The notes: generated by a model not told the origin, from the letters alone. DNA of 64,000 nt from Morella rubra (GCA_003952965.2 CM025854.1:6508387-6572386), one strand, 5' to 3'. Counted from the first letter of the stretch, positions 13,901-26,800 are shown. Translations and numbers: made by a program.

Positions 13901-15290
13901 TTATTGATATTCTTATTTTAAAAAAAAAATACAAGCAACTAGACCAAGTTGCTAGCTAGTATACTGCTTCGATTCCTTGGATGCATTCTTGGGAATGATT
14001 TCGAATATTTTTTAATACATAATTCGAGAAGAAGAAAAAGGCTATATGTCAGAGCCATCTCTTTAAAATATTCTGCAGAACTTTACCCCCAGGTACTTCT
14101 GCATGGACACCTCCGCAGCATCAGATCATTTCAAATGTTCTAAATTCTAATACGAATAGGCCAGCTTATGGAGGTCCCTGTTTATTAAGATAATTTGCAA
14201 ATCTAACAGAGCGATCAGATCCGCTTGCAAACAGCAGCATTTTGAATTGTTGTTCTTGTTTTCTTCACACTCAGACAACAAGAGAGGATCTGAAAAGCTT
14301 TGAAACTCGTAACATGGAAGGTGACAAAGAATGACAATTCCAAAATTCTCCCAAGCGTGGCTTCTCTCAAGTCTCAACCCACGCCTGCAAGAGTTGTTTG
14401 CCATGAAAATCCACATGAATGAGACATCCTCCAACCTGGCAGCCTGTCCTTACCTTCCTGCCAAGATCCATCGCGGGCTAAGCATGATGCAACTAAACAA
14501 GGAGGATTATGAAACACCAGGCTTATGGTTTCATAAGTGCATTCCTTCAAAGATATCCACTATCATAGGGCCCGTGCTGGTACCCGAAACAAATTCATAT
14601 CTGTGCACTTCTTCACTTCTTAGGAATTTCTTAATAGTCTAATCAGTCAAAAGTTTGGCTAGGGGTTGAAGTCTTGGACACTCACAATGATTGAGACTAT
14701 TAAAGGTAAGCGACAAGAACCGAACAATGCGAGATGTTACTACAACAGCTTGCAGCCAAAACCGCCCATTGGCCTAGATTTTCCATACCCTGTTTCAATA
14801 CCTATGTCTGAAACCAACAAATTCAGTGCCAAACTGCCCATAGTTTTTCTTTTCCGAGTCACACTACAATAACCTTTTACCAACCAAAGTCGGTTCCCAA
14901 GAAAAGAATACATGCAAGGCCCACCGCCTAGTTGACTGTCTTCTATAGAAGGGAAAAAGAAGGGGGCAGGGGAGAGAGGGGGAGAGAGAGAGAGACCATG
15001 CACGAGGAGAATTACATGGGTAGAATCATCCAATCAGGGGAAGTCTTTCTTAGAAAAGGGAAAGGAACAAAACTTGGCTTACAAGGAATAGCTTGATTGA
15101 CTTATTAATCTGAAGACGTAGAAAAGCACACAGAATCACATGGTAGTGGTTACTTGAACTTGGGCTTGTTTACTAACCCAGCTATTTCTGAAGAATCCAA
15201 ACAATTCTGCTTTGTTAATAAACTATGGCTAATCTGTAACTAACAAATCTAACTGCCCTCTAATTAAAATAGTGCAAAGTATTTCATATC
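13901..15290. other. Region upstream of ACC oxidase, unassigned
   Basis: This stretch has plant-like composition. A minus-strand open frame of 95 codons at 14147-14434 overlaps a plus-strand frame of 103 codons at 14331-14642. Neither is recognised and no exon chain could be built, so a 3' UTR or the tail of an unidentified gene is possible. A GA-rich run lies at about 14970-14994. The last few hundred bases should contain the ACC oxidase promoter. Confidence 0.4.
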
Positions 15291-15296
15291 TTAGAC

Positions 15297-15304
15297 TATA
15301 TATA
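15297..15304 (+). promoter_or_regulatory. TATA box of the ACC oxidase gene
   Basis: A perfect TATATATA lies 47 bases upstream of the ATG at 15351, which would put the transcription start near 15330. This is inferred from spacing only. Confidence 0.5.
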
Positions 15305-15350
15305 CCCCCTCACATGACTATGTTTTGCAATCAGAATTAGATACAAGGAG

Positions 15351-16448
15351 ATGGAGATTCCTGTGGTAGATTTTAATGAGCTCAATGGCGAGAAGAGGAG
15401 CAAAACAATGGCTCTCCTGCACCAGGCTTGTGAAAAATGGGGCTTCTTTCAAGTAAAGAAGATCACTTCTTGTGTACTTTATTTTACGGTCTAAATTGGA
15501 TATCTAGTTTAATCTTCATTTGAATGGAAAATAACACTTTCACTTCTGCAGGTTGAGAATCATGGGGTTGACAAGAAGTTAATGGAGAAGGTGAAGCACT
15601 TGGTAAATAAACACTATGAGGAAAACTTGAAGGAAAGCTTCTATGAATCTCAGAAGGCTAAAAGCCTAGAAAACAAAGGGAATACCTCTGACATAGACTG
15701 GGAAAGCAGCTTTTTCATTTGGCATCGCCCAAAATCTAACATCAACGAATTCGCAAACATCTCTGAGGATCTTCGGTGAGTCAGCAGGATGTCAAACTCC
15801 AACTTATGACTTAGTAACACGTATATTTGTATGAATCTATCTGTGTAATGTATCAACTAATTATATGCACAATTCAGGGAAGCAACGGATGAGTACATTG
15901 CTCAACTGATTAAGCTGGCACAGAAGCTTTCTGAGCTCATGTGTGAGAACCTCGGCCTGGAGCAGGGTTACATAATGGAAGCATTCTCGGGGAGCAAAGG
16001 TCCTTCTGTGGGAACAAAAGTCGCAAAATATCCCCAGTGTCCCAATCCAGAACTGGTTAGAGGACTTCGAGAGCACACTGATGCTGGTGGAATCATTCTC
16101 CTACTGCAAGATGACCAAGTGCCAGGTCTTGAATTCTTGAAAGACGGAAAATGGGTGGAGATCCCACCTTCCAAGAATAATACCATTTTTGTGAACACAG
16201 GTGACCAAGTGGAAATATTGAGCAATGGAAGGTATAAAAGTACCTTGCACCGAGTCATGGCTGACAAGAATGGAAGCAGACTTTCTATTGCTACCTTCTA
16301 CAATCCTGCCGGCGATGCCATTATCTCTCCAGCTCCAAAGCTCTTATATCCCAATCAGTTTCGTTTTCAAGATTACCTGCAACTTTATGCCACCACAAAG
16401 TTTTTGGACAAGGGTCCCAGATTTGAGTCCATGAAGAACAAGGCCTAA
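15351..16448 (+). CDS. ACO1: 1-aminocyclopropane-1-carboxylate oxidase (ACO1-like)
   Basis: This enzyme makes ethylene from ACC, using Fe(II), ascorbate, O2 and CO2. The gene has three exons: 15351-15452, 15552-15775 and 15878-16448, with GT-AG introns of 99 and 102 bases. The product has 298 residues, the usual size for the family. An N-terminal DIOX_N region begins MEIPVVDFNEL and contains KWGFFQVENHG. The 2OG-Fe(II) oxygenase core follows. Iron ligands are H175 and D177 (REHTDAGG) and H233 (STLHRV). The co-substrate-binding R-x-S is R243-L-S245 (RLSIATFYNPAGDA). Exon phases fit perfectly. The RLS rather than RMS motif and overall similarity point to Arabidopsis ACO1 (At2g19590) rather than the fruit-ripening type. 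The first Met was chosen because it directly precedes the conserved IPVVDF and follows a TATA box. The gene looks intact. Confidence 0.95.
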
Positions 16449-16934
16449 AATACCTACCACTTACGAATATATATGTATTGCCCTAGTGGGTTTGCTTCCC
16501 AGTTTCTGTTTCGTTGTGGTATTTCCATTACCTGTTCTTTGTATGAATAGCAAATACGTTATGCTTTTTTCAGCTCTTTTTTTTTTTAAGTGCTTTTTTC
16601 AGCTCTTAATAGTGAGAACATATGATGCTTTTATCCCGTTAATCCATCCCATTTTGTTTCTTATCATTGTTAAGTGTTAACTAACTGTTAATGTTGCACT
16701 GGTAAAGCAGCTCCAAACCCTCCTAATCAAAACTCATGTCCTCAAACAGTGAAACCAATATGACCATAGTACATAATATTATGTAGATATTATGTCTTCC
16801 CACAAATGATCCTAGCAAATACGCTGAAAACAAAAAGTTGAAAAGAAAGATCGAATAAGTATGCAGTTAGTGTATAGTTAAAGAATGACTGAAGCTCACA
16901 GAAACAACAAGCATCCAAGATTTCATGGACATAG

Positions 16935-18538
16935 CTACAAGTTAGACAATTTAGATAATATAGTTTTGGTAACAAAGTACTTGTTTGTTCAACCGCTCCA
17001 ATCAATGAGAGCTTATGAGGTTTGAACAATGGAGAACATTTGGTTACAAAGCACCACAAAAAGTTCCCAAATTTCAGAGATCTGGAAAAATTCACAGCCG
17101 ATTGCTGAACCTGGAAAACAATATTATCAACCAAATCTTGGGTTGATTTTATAATATGGTTCAAGATGATATGGAATAGGTTAAACAATGATTCTGTCCA
17201 TATCAACTCATTTGATATTGAATGCTAATGACAGGGAAGACAGAGAACCATCCTTTCATCCGTCTCTCCACACAATAACTTTCAGCAAGAAGCTGAAACA
17301 TGAGCTGGGTGCAAACATTCTTTAATGATCCTTATGATCACATAACAGATCAGGTTGTTGACGCCTTCTCTTTGGAGAATCAATGGCAGCACGAGTGCAT
17401 CAACAGCTGCTTTCTGATGAAGCTTGCAATAATCTGTTATTGCAGCCAAAAACACACGAGAAGCTGCTTCTTCGAGAAATAACTACTTGGGAAGGATGAC
17501 TGAGCATAGAACCTGGCTCCGCCAACTAAGGTCTTCTTCGCCTCCATTTGCAAGATGTGAAATTAAAACTGAAGCCATCTCATCATCTGCCTGCCAATGT
17601 TCAATGAGATCCAAAACCACAAAAGAATCTCTGCTTTTGTCCGAGCAAAGTTGACGAATTTCGTTAGCCTAACCCACAGTATTTGAAACAGATTTGAAAG
17701 TCACAATCCCAGCTTTCAAACAAGTAATTTTTTCTTGAATTTCATGTTCAAGAAGAACATTTGAAGGACGATCAATCTCCATTTCCTCCTCAACTTCATT
17801 CTAACTCCTCTTCTCCACCCTCTCCCTCTTGCTTTGAATAATGCAGACTCTATTCAGCAGAGCCAACAAAAGATCTTGAAGTCAAGTCATCAGGCGAAAT
17901 GGGAAGCCAAGGGAGAAACACATCACTGGCTCCCGCCACTTCCCTAAGCCAATCAGGCACTGATTCGAACTCCTCATCCATGCCTTCTTCCTCAGAATCC
18001 AAACTCAAACCAGAAATCCATTCGTACTTCAACTTGCACAACGCATCAAGCAGATTGCGGGCAGCTCTCTTCACCCAAAAATCAGGCCCCTGATCGTCAC
18101 GCAAAACATTCCCGGTCAGCCTTGACAAGTCCCGCGCGCAAAACCTCTTATGCTCATAAGCAAGAAAAGAGAGAACGCAAGCCTGAACCATGCTTGGTAA
18201 AGTCTGCATAAACATGACCCTGTTGATAAAACTTCGAAACGAGTCAAATAAACCAAACACCACACACACACAAAAAAAACAATCAAAATGGAGGTACATG
18301 GTAATTAGGTCCAGTTGTTTTTATTTACCGCTTTGTGCGAGGAGGCGAGGAAGGCGTAGAGGACGAAGAACTTTCGACGACAAGGGCGTCGGAGGGTTTC
18401 GTGAGCAAGGAGAGGAAAGCGCTAGTGGTAATTGCAGACCGTAGTAGAAGTTGAGACATTGAAAGCCTGGTGTAACCATTGAGATGCCTCGGTTTCCGGT
18501 GTCGGGAATCTCATAAACATCTCCAAGAGAGGACCCAT
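16935..18538 (-). pseudogene. FANCE: Decayed FANCE (Fanconi anaemia group E) gene
   Basis: FANCE is a helical-repeat protein of the Fanconi anaemia core complex. It links the core to FANCD2, and in Arabidopsis the FANCC-E-F group limits meiotic crossovers. The copy starts with MGPLLEMFMRFPTPETEASQ at 18538 and ends with ILSKLSNL and a stop at 16935. One intron is retained, from a donor near 18330 to an acceptor near 18217, so the copy is not processed. The C-terminal half (IWTESLFNLFHIILNH, then KFGNFLWCFVTKCSPLFKPH) matches human FANCE TRSLFLGRILSL and [20 protein letters not shown] in order. About eight lesions are visible: a frameshift late in exon 1, a stop after FVGSAE, a frameshift before NEVEEE, stops after SVSNTVG, VILPK, VSASC and LCLPCH, and a one-base shift just before the C-terminus. 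Decay along the whole length argues against simple sequencing error. A working copy may exist elsewhere. Confidence 0.8.
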
Positions 18539-18703
18539 GATTCCATTTTCGCTCTCTTTTGCGTCTCTGTTCTGAAGCCGAAGGAACTGGATGTCCGGGA
18601 GGAAAAAAGGCGGGAGATTTAACTGGAAAAATATAAATGGGCCTTTTAGTGGTGTTCTGGGCTTTCGATTCTTCAAGCCCATAAGTAAATTGTGACAAAT
18701 CCA

Positions 18704-20460
18704 TCTTTCGTTAAAAATTACATTACAGGATAATTATCAAAACTCCGCCCTATCAATCCGGGTCTAAAAATCACCTTCAACCTTAAAAGATTAGAGTAAT
18801 TTTGAGAATGTTCATTTTGGTGAGAATTTTTAGAATTTGAAGTATTTTATAATTTTTAGTAATGTTAAAATTTATTAATATACATATAAAAATTGTTGAC
18901 TTATATTAATATTTAAATATATTTCATTTATAAATTCTAAAATTTACGTGTAGAATACGAGCTAAAACAACGTCCCTTTAACCCTTTGTTAAGTTCACGC
19001 CTCATTGGAACGTGAGATTTTGGAAGTCCCAAGCGCCAATGAAATTCAGGACACGTGGGGACTTTTCCGTTCGTTGAGTGGATGGAGTGAACAATGTGCA
19101 ATTAGAGCGTGTCCTTGTTGTCAGAAGCAAAACTCGTGGGTTGAAGTCGTTTCGAAGAAACGCGTTTTCACGAAACCTTTTTTCTTTTTTTTGTCTAAGT
19201 CGCGTTTTCACGAATCACCATGCAAGCAACTTCTGGAGGGAAGGCGTGGCTTAGCCGTACTTTCTGCGTCATCGCGGGATAAGCCGCGCGCGAAGCCGAC
19301 CAGATTTTGCACATGCGCACCTTTTTCAAGAAGCGCGCTGTCCTGAAAATGCTATGTTTTTTTTTTAGACCAAAATCTTCCTTGAAACAATGTTTAAACA
19401 CGTTATTTGTTTTATAATTTTAATAACTTCGTAAATACTCCAAACTATTTGATTTTATAGAACTTGTGGGATTCATAGAAGCTTGAGAAATTGATGTTTG
19501 GGGGCCGCATAATAATAATAATATTTTTTTAAAAAAAATTATTTTATTTAATAGAATATACATTATAAAAAACATTTATCATTAGATTATATTTTAAATT
19601 TAAGACATAAGAATATTATTAATAAGTTACTGACTTAGAAATATAATTTCAAACATCATGAATTATAAATAATAGTTTTCTCCTTAAAATCTAAAATTTA
19701 TAACATTTAATATTTTCTTCAAGTTACATTTAATGAAAAAAAAAAAAAAAAGAAGAAGATGATAAGTGAGTGTTTCAAGATCTCAAGAAAAAAAAAATGA
19801 ACCACACATTATGAGTTTTATTGTTAAATATATTTTCACAAGAAAAAATTGTCTGAAACCTTTGAAATTTAATAAACATGTAATTTTAAATATCTAAGAG
19901 ACCTAAATATTAACTTTTACAAAAACTATATATATAGACCAAAGAAGGGTTTTAAAATATTTGAAAGGGGACAAATCTTAATTTTTGTCAAAACCGCTCT
20001 TTTTAAAATTTTGGTACCTAGCAAACTCATAGCAGCTTGTTTCCTGAAATATGAGTATTTGGACTGAAAGTCAAAAGAGAAACACTGTTGCTTGTCGTCT
20101 TTCCCTTCCGTTTGCGGGATCAGGTGTGGGCTTCCGTCTTTCCCACCTATGCATCAAATAATTGCTGAAATTTGGACTGTAGTTTCCTCTGTGCTTCGAC
20201 CCATCAATCTCCATCGTAACGACCACCAAACAATTGAGCGCTCCAATCACTTTTCCCAGAATACTCCAACCGACTTCATACTGAGAGAAGAAGCCCAAAC
20301 TTTCACACTCACACTGCGAATACAGAACCCTCCCACTGCACCCACCATAACCAAAACCAGATCCTCATCTCTTACTCTCAGTTCTCACTCATCCACCTCG
20401 CTTACATAGTTCTTTGCTCGAATTCTCCCTCCTTATTTCCAACCCTGGTTGCGTTTCTCT
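18704..20460. other. Intergenic region before the tetraspanin gene
   Basis: This region lies between the FANCE pseudogene and TET2. It is AT-rich from 18.8 to 19.0 kb and from 19.4 to 20.0 kb, with a more GC-rich island at about 19.0-19.35 kb that has overlapping open frames on both strands but no recognised protein. A TATATATA element lies at about 19929-19936. The last 350 bases before the ATG are pyrimidine-rich and probably the TET2 promoter and 5' UTR. No transposon with clear ends was seen. Confidence 0.4.
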
Positions 20461-20466
20461 GAAGCC

Positions 20467-22109
20467 ATGGGAGTGAGCAACAACATCACGGCAATTCTCA
20501 ACTTTATAGCCCTCCTGGCCTCCGTCCCCATAATTGCGTCGGGCATCTGGCTGGCCTCTAAGGCCGACAACGAGTGTACCCACTACTTCCGGTGGCCTGT
20601 GGTCATCCTCGGCGCGCTCATCCTCCTCGTCTCCTTGGCCGGATTCGTCGGCGCCTACTGGAACCGCCAGGGCCTCCTCGCCTTGTACCTTTTCTGCATG
20701 GCCGTCCTCATTGTCCTCCTCCTCATTGTCCTTGTCTTCGCCTTCGTGGTCACGCGCCCGGACGGCGGGTACTCCGTCCCAGGCAGAGGGTACAGGGAGT
20801 ATCGGCTCGACGGCTTCTCGTCATGGCTCAGGGACCACGTCACCAACTCCGGAAACTGGAACAAGATTAGGACCTGTTTGGCGGAGTCCAACGTTTGTGG
20901 TAGGCTTACCCAGAATTACGTCTCTCCTGATCAGTTTTTCGCCGCTCACATCTCTCCTCTAGAGGCAAGTTCTGTTCTTCCAATTGCGACCTGTTTGCGT
21001 GCTTGCATTGCCCAAAAAATAATGTTTTCCAATTCCCAGCAAATTTCACGGACACAGAAACTTTATCTTCTTCATTTATTTGATTTCTCCATTGAAAATT
21101 TCATTTAAAGAGGAGCGGTGAAAGGATTTAAACAAGAGGAATTGGGTTTTTGCTGAAATTAAGAAGTCTTCTGCAGTTTATATGTCCCTATTTCCATTTG
21201 GTTCATCCAAACTTGGTCTTGAAATTATCTTTTTCTTCAGTCCTCTTTACTAAATGCCGCGTTGCCACTGATCGCCGCAAGGACTTTCTAGTCCCGGTAC
21301 ATTTGGTTCTGTTTCTGTCTGTCTCCCCCAGTAACTTTACTGGTTTATACTATTGTCTAAACTACCAAATGGCAATTTGGGATTAAAGTTTTAAGAAAAA
21401 ATAACACAGATTCTTGCTTCACATGAGCCCTCTCCAGCACAGTGAAAGCTGTCTTTGTCTACTCTGTGCTTTCATAGCTGAAATCAGCATGACATGAGAA
21501 TGCACTTATAAGAAATTAGACACGTCTAGTGCTGTGTGGGGTCTTTCCTATACTCTACTGGAAGGAAATGTTCCCATTAGTGTTTGTGCCATTACACAGC
21601 AATAATTAGGGGAACATAGAATAATTGCAGTTCAGGATCTTGTCTCTATTGCAGAGGATAAAAATGGTTGTTATGGTTGCCAGCACTGGCTTAATATAAC
21701 GACACAGTTTGGTGGGGTGCTGTTTCGTTATAGTTATCATCAGATTCATGGTCCTTGTCTTTCTTCAACTGAAGTTTTGGTTCCACTCTGTTTACAGTCA
21801 GGATGTTGTAAGCCTCCAACAGCTTGTGGGTACAATTATGTGAACCCAACGTTGTGGGTAAACCCGGCGAGCCCGATGAGCGACGCAGACTGCCTCTTGT
21901 GGAACAATGACCAGAGCTTACTGTGCTACAATTGCAACTCGTGCAAAGCTGGTCTACTGGGGAATCTGAGAAAAGAGTGGAGGAGAGCCAACGTGTTTCT
22001 CATTGTGGCAGTTGTGGTGCTGATTTGTGTGTATCTCATTGCCTGCAGTGCCTTCAAGAATGCCCAAACAGAGGACCTTTTCCGCCGCTACAAGCAGGGT
22101 TGGGTTTGA
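20467..22109 (+). CDS. TET2: Plant tetraspanin, TET2-like
   Basis: Tetraspanins are four-pass membrane scaffolds that build plasma-membrane microdomains. There are two exons, 20467-20964 and 21798-22109, giving 269 residues (family about 265-285). Membrane segments lie at about residues 7-29, 43-65, 72-96 and 232-253, with the large extracellular loop between the last two. The loop carries the plant hallmark GCCKPPTACGY at residues 168-178, formed exactly at the exon junction, and further cysteines (DADCLLW, LLCYNCNSCKAG). The C-terminus AQTEDLFRRYKQGWV is typical of the TET2 group (At2g19580). The reading frame requires the intron to run from 20965 to 21797 with a GC rather than GT donor (AG|GCAAGT). 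The nearest GT would shift the frame relative to the acceptor. If the intron is retained, the frame runs on to 21108. The gene looks intact. Confidence 0.95.
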
Positions 22110-23239
22110 TACTGTTCCCAAATGCATCCCACTCTCTCGCAGTTTGCTGTGTTGTTCAGTTGGTGTGTTTTCTTTCTTATCATTTGATGAGAGCGTCTTT
22201 GTCACTAGTGTATATATTCTTATGTTAAAGAAGTGAAAGCAAGTTGGGAAAAGGAATTCCCAGAAACCAGAAGATAAGAATGGTATCCCACGAATTAGCT
22301 TTCCAAGAGTACAAGATTCTTCTCTTTCAATGGTGGTTGTTGCTTCTTTAGACGGACGACAAGCCCATTTCGTTCGATATTAAGGTGTGCAAAATTTAAG
22401 GTTTTCTTTTTGCACACCCCCACCCAACATTCAATTTTTATTCCCGAATTATATAAGTTTTATACTTTATACCCTAAATTACAATTTTTGAGATATTATA
22501 TTCTTTAATTATTAATCTTAAAAATTTAAAAATGGTTAGACATTTTGAATTTACCGTCCAATAGTAATATTTAAAAATTTAATAAATTGATAATAATATC
22601 GTAAATATATGCAAAGCGAGTCAAAGACATTAATCGTCATTTTAAGTATATAGTGTAAAAGTGCAATGTATTAAAAGTAATAGTTTAGTATATAAGTATA
22701 AAAATTATGATAGTTTATGGATGAAAGATATATTTTCAACATTTTATATTCATGAGCTCAAGTAAAAGCCATATTTTCAACAATTTATATGCACGAGCTC
22801 AAGTAGAGGCCACCGACACCACCGGCTTGGAAGAGATAATTACCTTACAATTGGTCAAAAGGTTACTCATGGTCATTTTTTATGACATGATTATAATATA
22901 AGAGAGAAAAGCTCAGTATTCAAACACGTTTGTGCAAGGTTTTGGAAACAATAATTTTCTCAAACTGGATCAAGATCTTGAACAGTTTTGATTATAATAC
23001 AAGAACCAAGAGATCTAAACTATGAATGCATTGCATGCGCGACAAATAGAAAACCAAGGAATCAGAACATACCTAAAGCACCACCAGGGCAAGCACCTAT
23101 CTTCGGAAATCAAGTCCACTGCTTTTAGCCCCCAAAAAAAGAAAAAAAAAAGTCCACAACGTTTACACTAAGGATTTAATAGTACGGTACAGACTTTTTT
23201 TTTTTCCTTCTTCTTTGCGCAAATTATAAAAGAACCAGA
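22110..23239. other. Intergenic region after the tetraspanin gene
   Basis: The first few hundred bases are presumably the TET2 3' UTR. From about 22.4 to 22.75 kb the DNA is very AT-rich and resembles the old inverted-repeat elements found elsewhere in the window, but I could not define ends. A direct tandem repeat lies at 22730-22811. A-rich runs occur near 23126-23151. No gene was seen. Confidence 0.4.
22730..22811. repeat. Tandem duplication, two 41-bp units
   Basis: Units 22730-22770 and 22771-22811 are adjacent, both start with atattttcaac and contain the sequence gagctcaagta, and differ at only a few positions. It is a simple local duplication with no known function. Confidence 0.8.
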
Positions 23240-23535
23240 CCCCTATACAAAGAATTCTGGGAGGCCAATACCCGCATACATGCAAGGATAGTTCTAAAGG
23301 AGCTCATGAGATGGGGACAATATCCCTTGAAAGACGAGGAAGCGGCCTAATAAGCGATATCGTGCTAAACAACATTCGCACTTCTAGAGGAAAAGCAAAA
23401 CTGAGAGAACTCAAAACCAGAGGCTAACGGCTTAGCATCACAAATAACATTAGAAATACGCCAGGGACACAAGGCGTCAGGGCTCTAAGCATCCATAACT
23501 ATTTGGGAATCCCCTTCGAGGATGATTCTACGCAG
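23240..23535 (-). mobile_element. RNase H-like (RVT_3) fragment of a LINE-type element
   Basis: Read on the minus strand, the peptide GLRRIILEGDSQIVMDA is followed by PWRISNVICDAKPLASGFEF and SQFCFSSRSANVV. These are the conserved EGDS and SSR-x-AN-x-x-A-H blocks of the plant RNase H-like domain found at the end of many non-LTR retrotransposon polyproteins and in small host-encoded relatives. Only this domain is visible and its frame is interrupted several times, so it is a relic. The reverse transcriptase part was not found. An A-rich run lies next to it at about 23566-23580. Confidence 0.6.
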
Positions 23536-23864
23536 CCCCTTATCCGGACTGGCACCCACTCCCAAAAAAAAAAAAAAAAAGTCCGACACCCAGCAGTTCG
23601 CCAAACAAAGGTCCACAATGTAGGGCCGAGGCAAATATAAATTGCACCTTGAGGGTACCGAATTGTATGCTGATAACAAAACCACTGCTCTTCCAGAAAT
23701 TTTGAGCACTAATACAAAAAGAAGAATTATTGGCCATAAATTAAATGCATTTTGGGAGGAAAATGTACAGTCGGTACAAGACTCACAGTATGTTTCATTA
23801 CTCACGGACTTGGCCACTATTTCCAGGAATAAAAGAACATATCGTGAAATCCTGACTACTTCTC

Positions 23865-26800
23865 TTAAGCCGTGGATAACTTTCTAGAGTACACAATGTA
23901 CATGGGGTCTGAGCGTCCAGGATTGGGAGAGATATCCACAGCCTGAAGACAAATGCAATTCAGTCAGAAACCTCCAGCAGTCGCTTTCCCTTTGATCAAG
24001 GGGATCAGTGATGGATACACTACATGTGCACGCACAAGGGCATTCCTAGATTTATGTCCATCTATGTCTTAAAACCGTATGAGGTTCATGATAGGACCAA
24101 TTTTGAAATATTGCAGGTGCCAACATTATGGGCAATAGAATTTCATCGATATCAGCTGAACCTAAACAAAATTGATCATCTTCCAGGGTGGTATTTTGAG
24201 TTTCTAGCGATTGTTAAAAGTAGTAGTAATAAACCTCTGGGGTAGGTAGTTCATTAACAAATGACCCATATACATTTATGGTTGTATGATTTCTCAGTGA
24301 AATGGCATTCAGGCCATTTCTAATGGGGGCATGGAGGAAGAAGTTGGGGAAAAAGGACAATCCATACCATGGTTAATGCTAAGCAAGTAGAAGTGTGTCA
24401 GGACAAACTGATCAACTAGTTAGATGTATGATGCAATTAGGCCAGAAAAATCTTATAGTTATTCTTCACTTGGTAGTTACTTTAGAGAGAGAACCACGAA
24501 AAAAGAAGAAAACAACAAAAAGGAAAGATAAGCTCTATTAATTACCTGAGGGGATTCAAATCCTCCAGCATAATGAAAATACGACCCAACAATCAAAGCA
24601 TGATCCGCATCACCGGTTGATGTCCATATAGAAATGGCTTTTGTCCAAAAGCAACGGTTGGAAAAGCTGGTTTATAAACAGTATCACTGTGTCAGAAATG
24701 GTTGAACAAAATGAGGGCTGCAAGATAAGAAAAGAAAGATGAACTTTGAACAGTTAGCAAATGCTGAACAAGAGAGCTGTGTTTGTTTTGGCTCAAAATG
24801 GAATGAAGACTTTGTGCCTGCTCATATATCAGGCCATTCATAATTGGGGCAGTAAAATTAGTGGGTTATATCGTTAAAAGATTGAGCCATACAAAGAGGA
24901 TGTAAAATCATATTGAGTTATATAGTTAAAAGATCAATGAAATTTGTGGAAACACTTGTATTATCGGATTACATAATTGTAGTTCTTCACACTTTTAACT
25001 TGACTTCAAAGAAAAAAGCTATCACCTCATTATAGCGAGTCCACCTGGCTTAAGAATCCGGCGCATTTCCTTGAAAACATCTAAGGGCTTTGTAAGATAA
25101 TCAACACTGACCTGCAAATGTAAAGAATACGGATGCTAGAGCATGTTAAACCTTTATTTGTTTAACAACCCACTTACCTGCTGTTATTTAGACATACTTC
25201 GCACTTCAAAACCATTATTACTAGAATCTTAAGAGCTATTGGAAGGAGCACAAAATTCTATGTTGCAAAAAATCACATCACAAATTCCCATCGCAAGCTC
25301 TATGAATGAACCCCCACCCCAGGCCCCCGTACCAAAAAAAAAATGAAAAGAACAATAAGAGGCTTTGGAACTTGTGTGACTTACATGCTTTGAAATAATA
25401 AAAACCTTAAGTGGTCATCAAGATGTCTGACATAACATATCTGCTCCTAACCTCTACTGCAGGAGACTGCAATTACACAGATCGAAATGCAAATATGAGT
25501 CCCTTCTAAACAAAATTGAGTGAGTTCATTTTTAAAAAAATTTCATGTCAGGTCAATCACAGAGCTTTCAATCCACTGATAGACAAATTGGGTGGGAGAT
25601 TTCATCAATAAGCTCAGATCAAGCAACTTCAGCATGACAAACTTTTGAAATTTTTTTTGTCAAGATGTCACCCTGTTTTCCAGTTTACATGGAAGCCACA
25701 ACATCATTACACATCGTTGTAGGCTATAGTTCTCAGTCAGCATTTCTAATGTAAACATCCCCACCAATCTTTAGATCTTGTAAGGCAAAACAACTTTAAG
25801 ATCATAACCATTGTCTTCAGGTTTGCTCAGAAGTTATACATTCGAAAAGAAAAGAAAAAAGCTTAGAAAAAAACAAAGAAAAGGAAAGAAAAGAAAAAAA
25901 CCTTGTTAACTGCGGAAGTACTAGTCTTGGAAAGGAAATTTTGGGAAAGAATTTTAAACATGCAATTCTTGCACTTGATATCGCAAAAGAAGTGAGAGAT
26001 GAGAAAATCTTGCACGCACCACATTAGTGATAATGTCAAAGGAATCATCTTCAAAAGGAAGTTTAGGCTTCACATTTAAATCTTGCACAGCATACTCCGT
26101 CAAGACCTGCAGAGTCAATAGTTTGAATTACAATGGATCTATCAGCTAAGTGCAATGCAAGTTCGTAACTACAAATTCCAGTGAAGCAAATATGAAGTGC
26201 ACACAAATCAAAACCTATTATGTAAAACCTATAACTCAAGTTCATAAAAAACACACTTTATTCTGTATCTTATTATTACATGCGGTTTATTGCTCATAAA
26301 TGAGTAATCTCAATCGATTCCATAGATCTTATATAAAATCAATTGAGACTACTCATTAATGGGCAATAAATCACAACTACGATACAGGTGGCTATTTAGA
26401 GGGCAGGGTTTGTGATACGGAATATAATGGAGAAATAGAAATGAGAGAAAACTCAAGAATTATTTTAAGCTTGTAGCAAACCTTAAATAGAGAAAAAAAG
26501 GTCCTAAGCAAACCCTAAAAGCTAATAAAACATAATAACTAATAATCTCTCAAAATATTAATCACAACTAAATAAACTAAAATAATTAATTGAAATGTCC
26601 TCATTATCACTCCCCGGGTGGGAGAAACTCGACCCTATTGAGTAAAAGAAAGCATGATGAAACTGTCACTCTCAAGTACCCAATCACAAAATAAGTGGTT
26701 GTGTAGTCTTCTTCTTTGCACACTCATAGACTCGTATCAGTGGAGGTCCGAATGTAGTGTCCCCACTAACTGTCTCGAGGTGAGAAGAACTTAAATCTAG

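Noticed and set aside
14147-14642. Overlapping 95- and 103-codon frames upstream of ACC oxidase
   Set aside because: They read through each other on opposite strands and neither forms an exon chain or resembles a known protein.
17850-18299. 149-codon frame as an independent gene
   Set aside because: Its N-terminal part is intron sequence. From VMFMQTLPSM onward it is exon 2 of the decayed FANCE locus.
20534-20962. 142-codon Ser/Arg-rich frame
   Set aside because: It is an alternative frame of tetraspanin exon 1 produced by its GC-rich codons.
20965-20972. GT donor just downstream of the tetraspanin GC donor
   Set aside because: It would end exon 1 in a different phase from the acceptor at 21797 and break the conserved GCCKPP motif.
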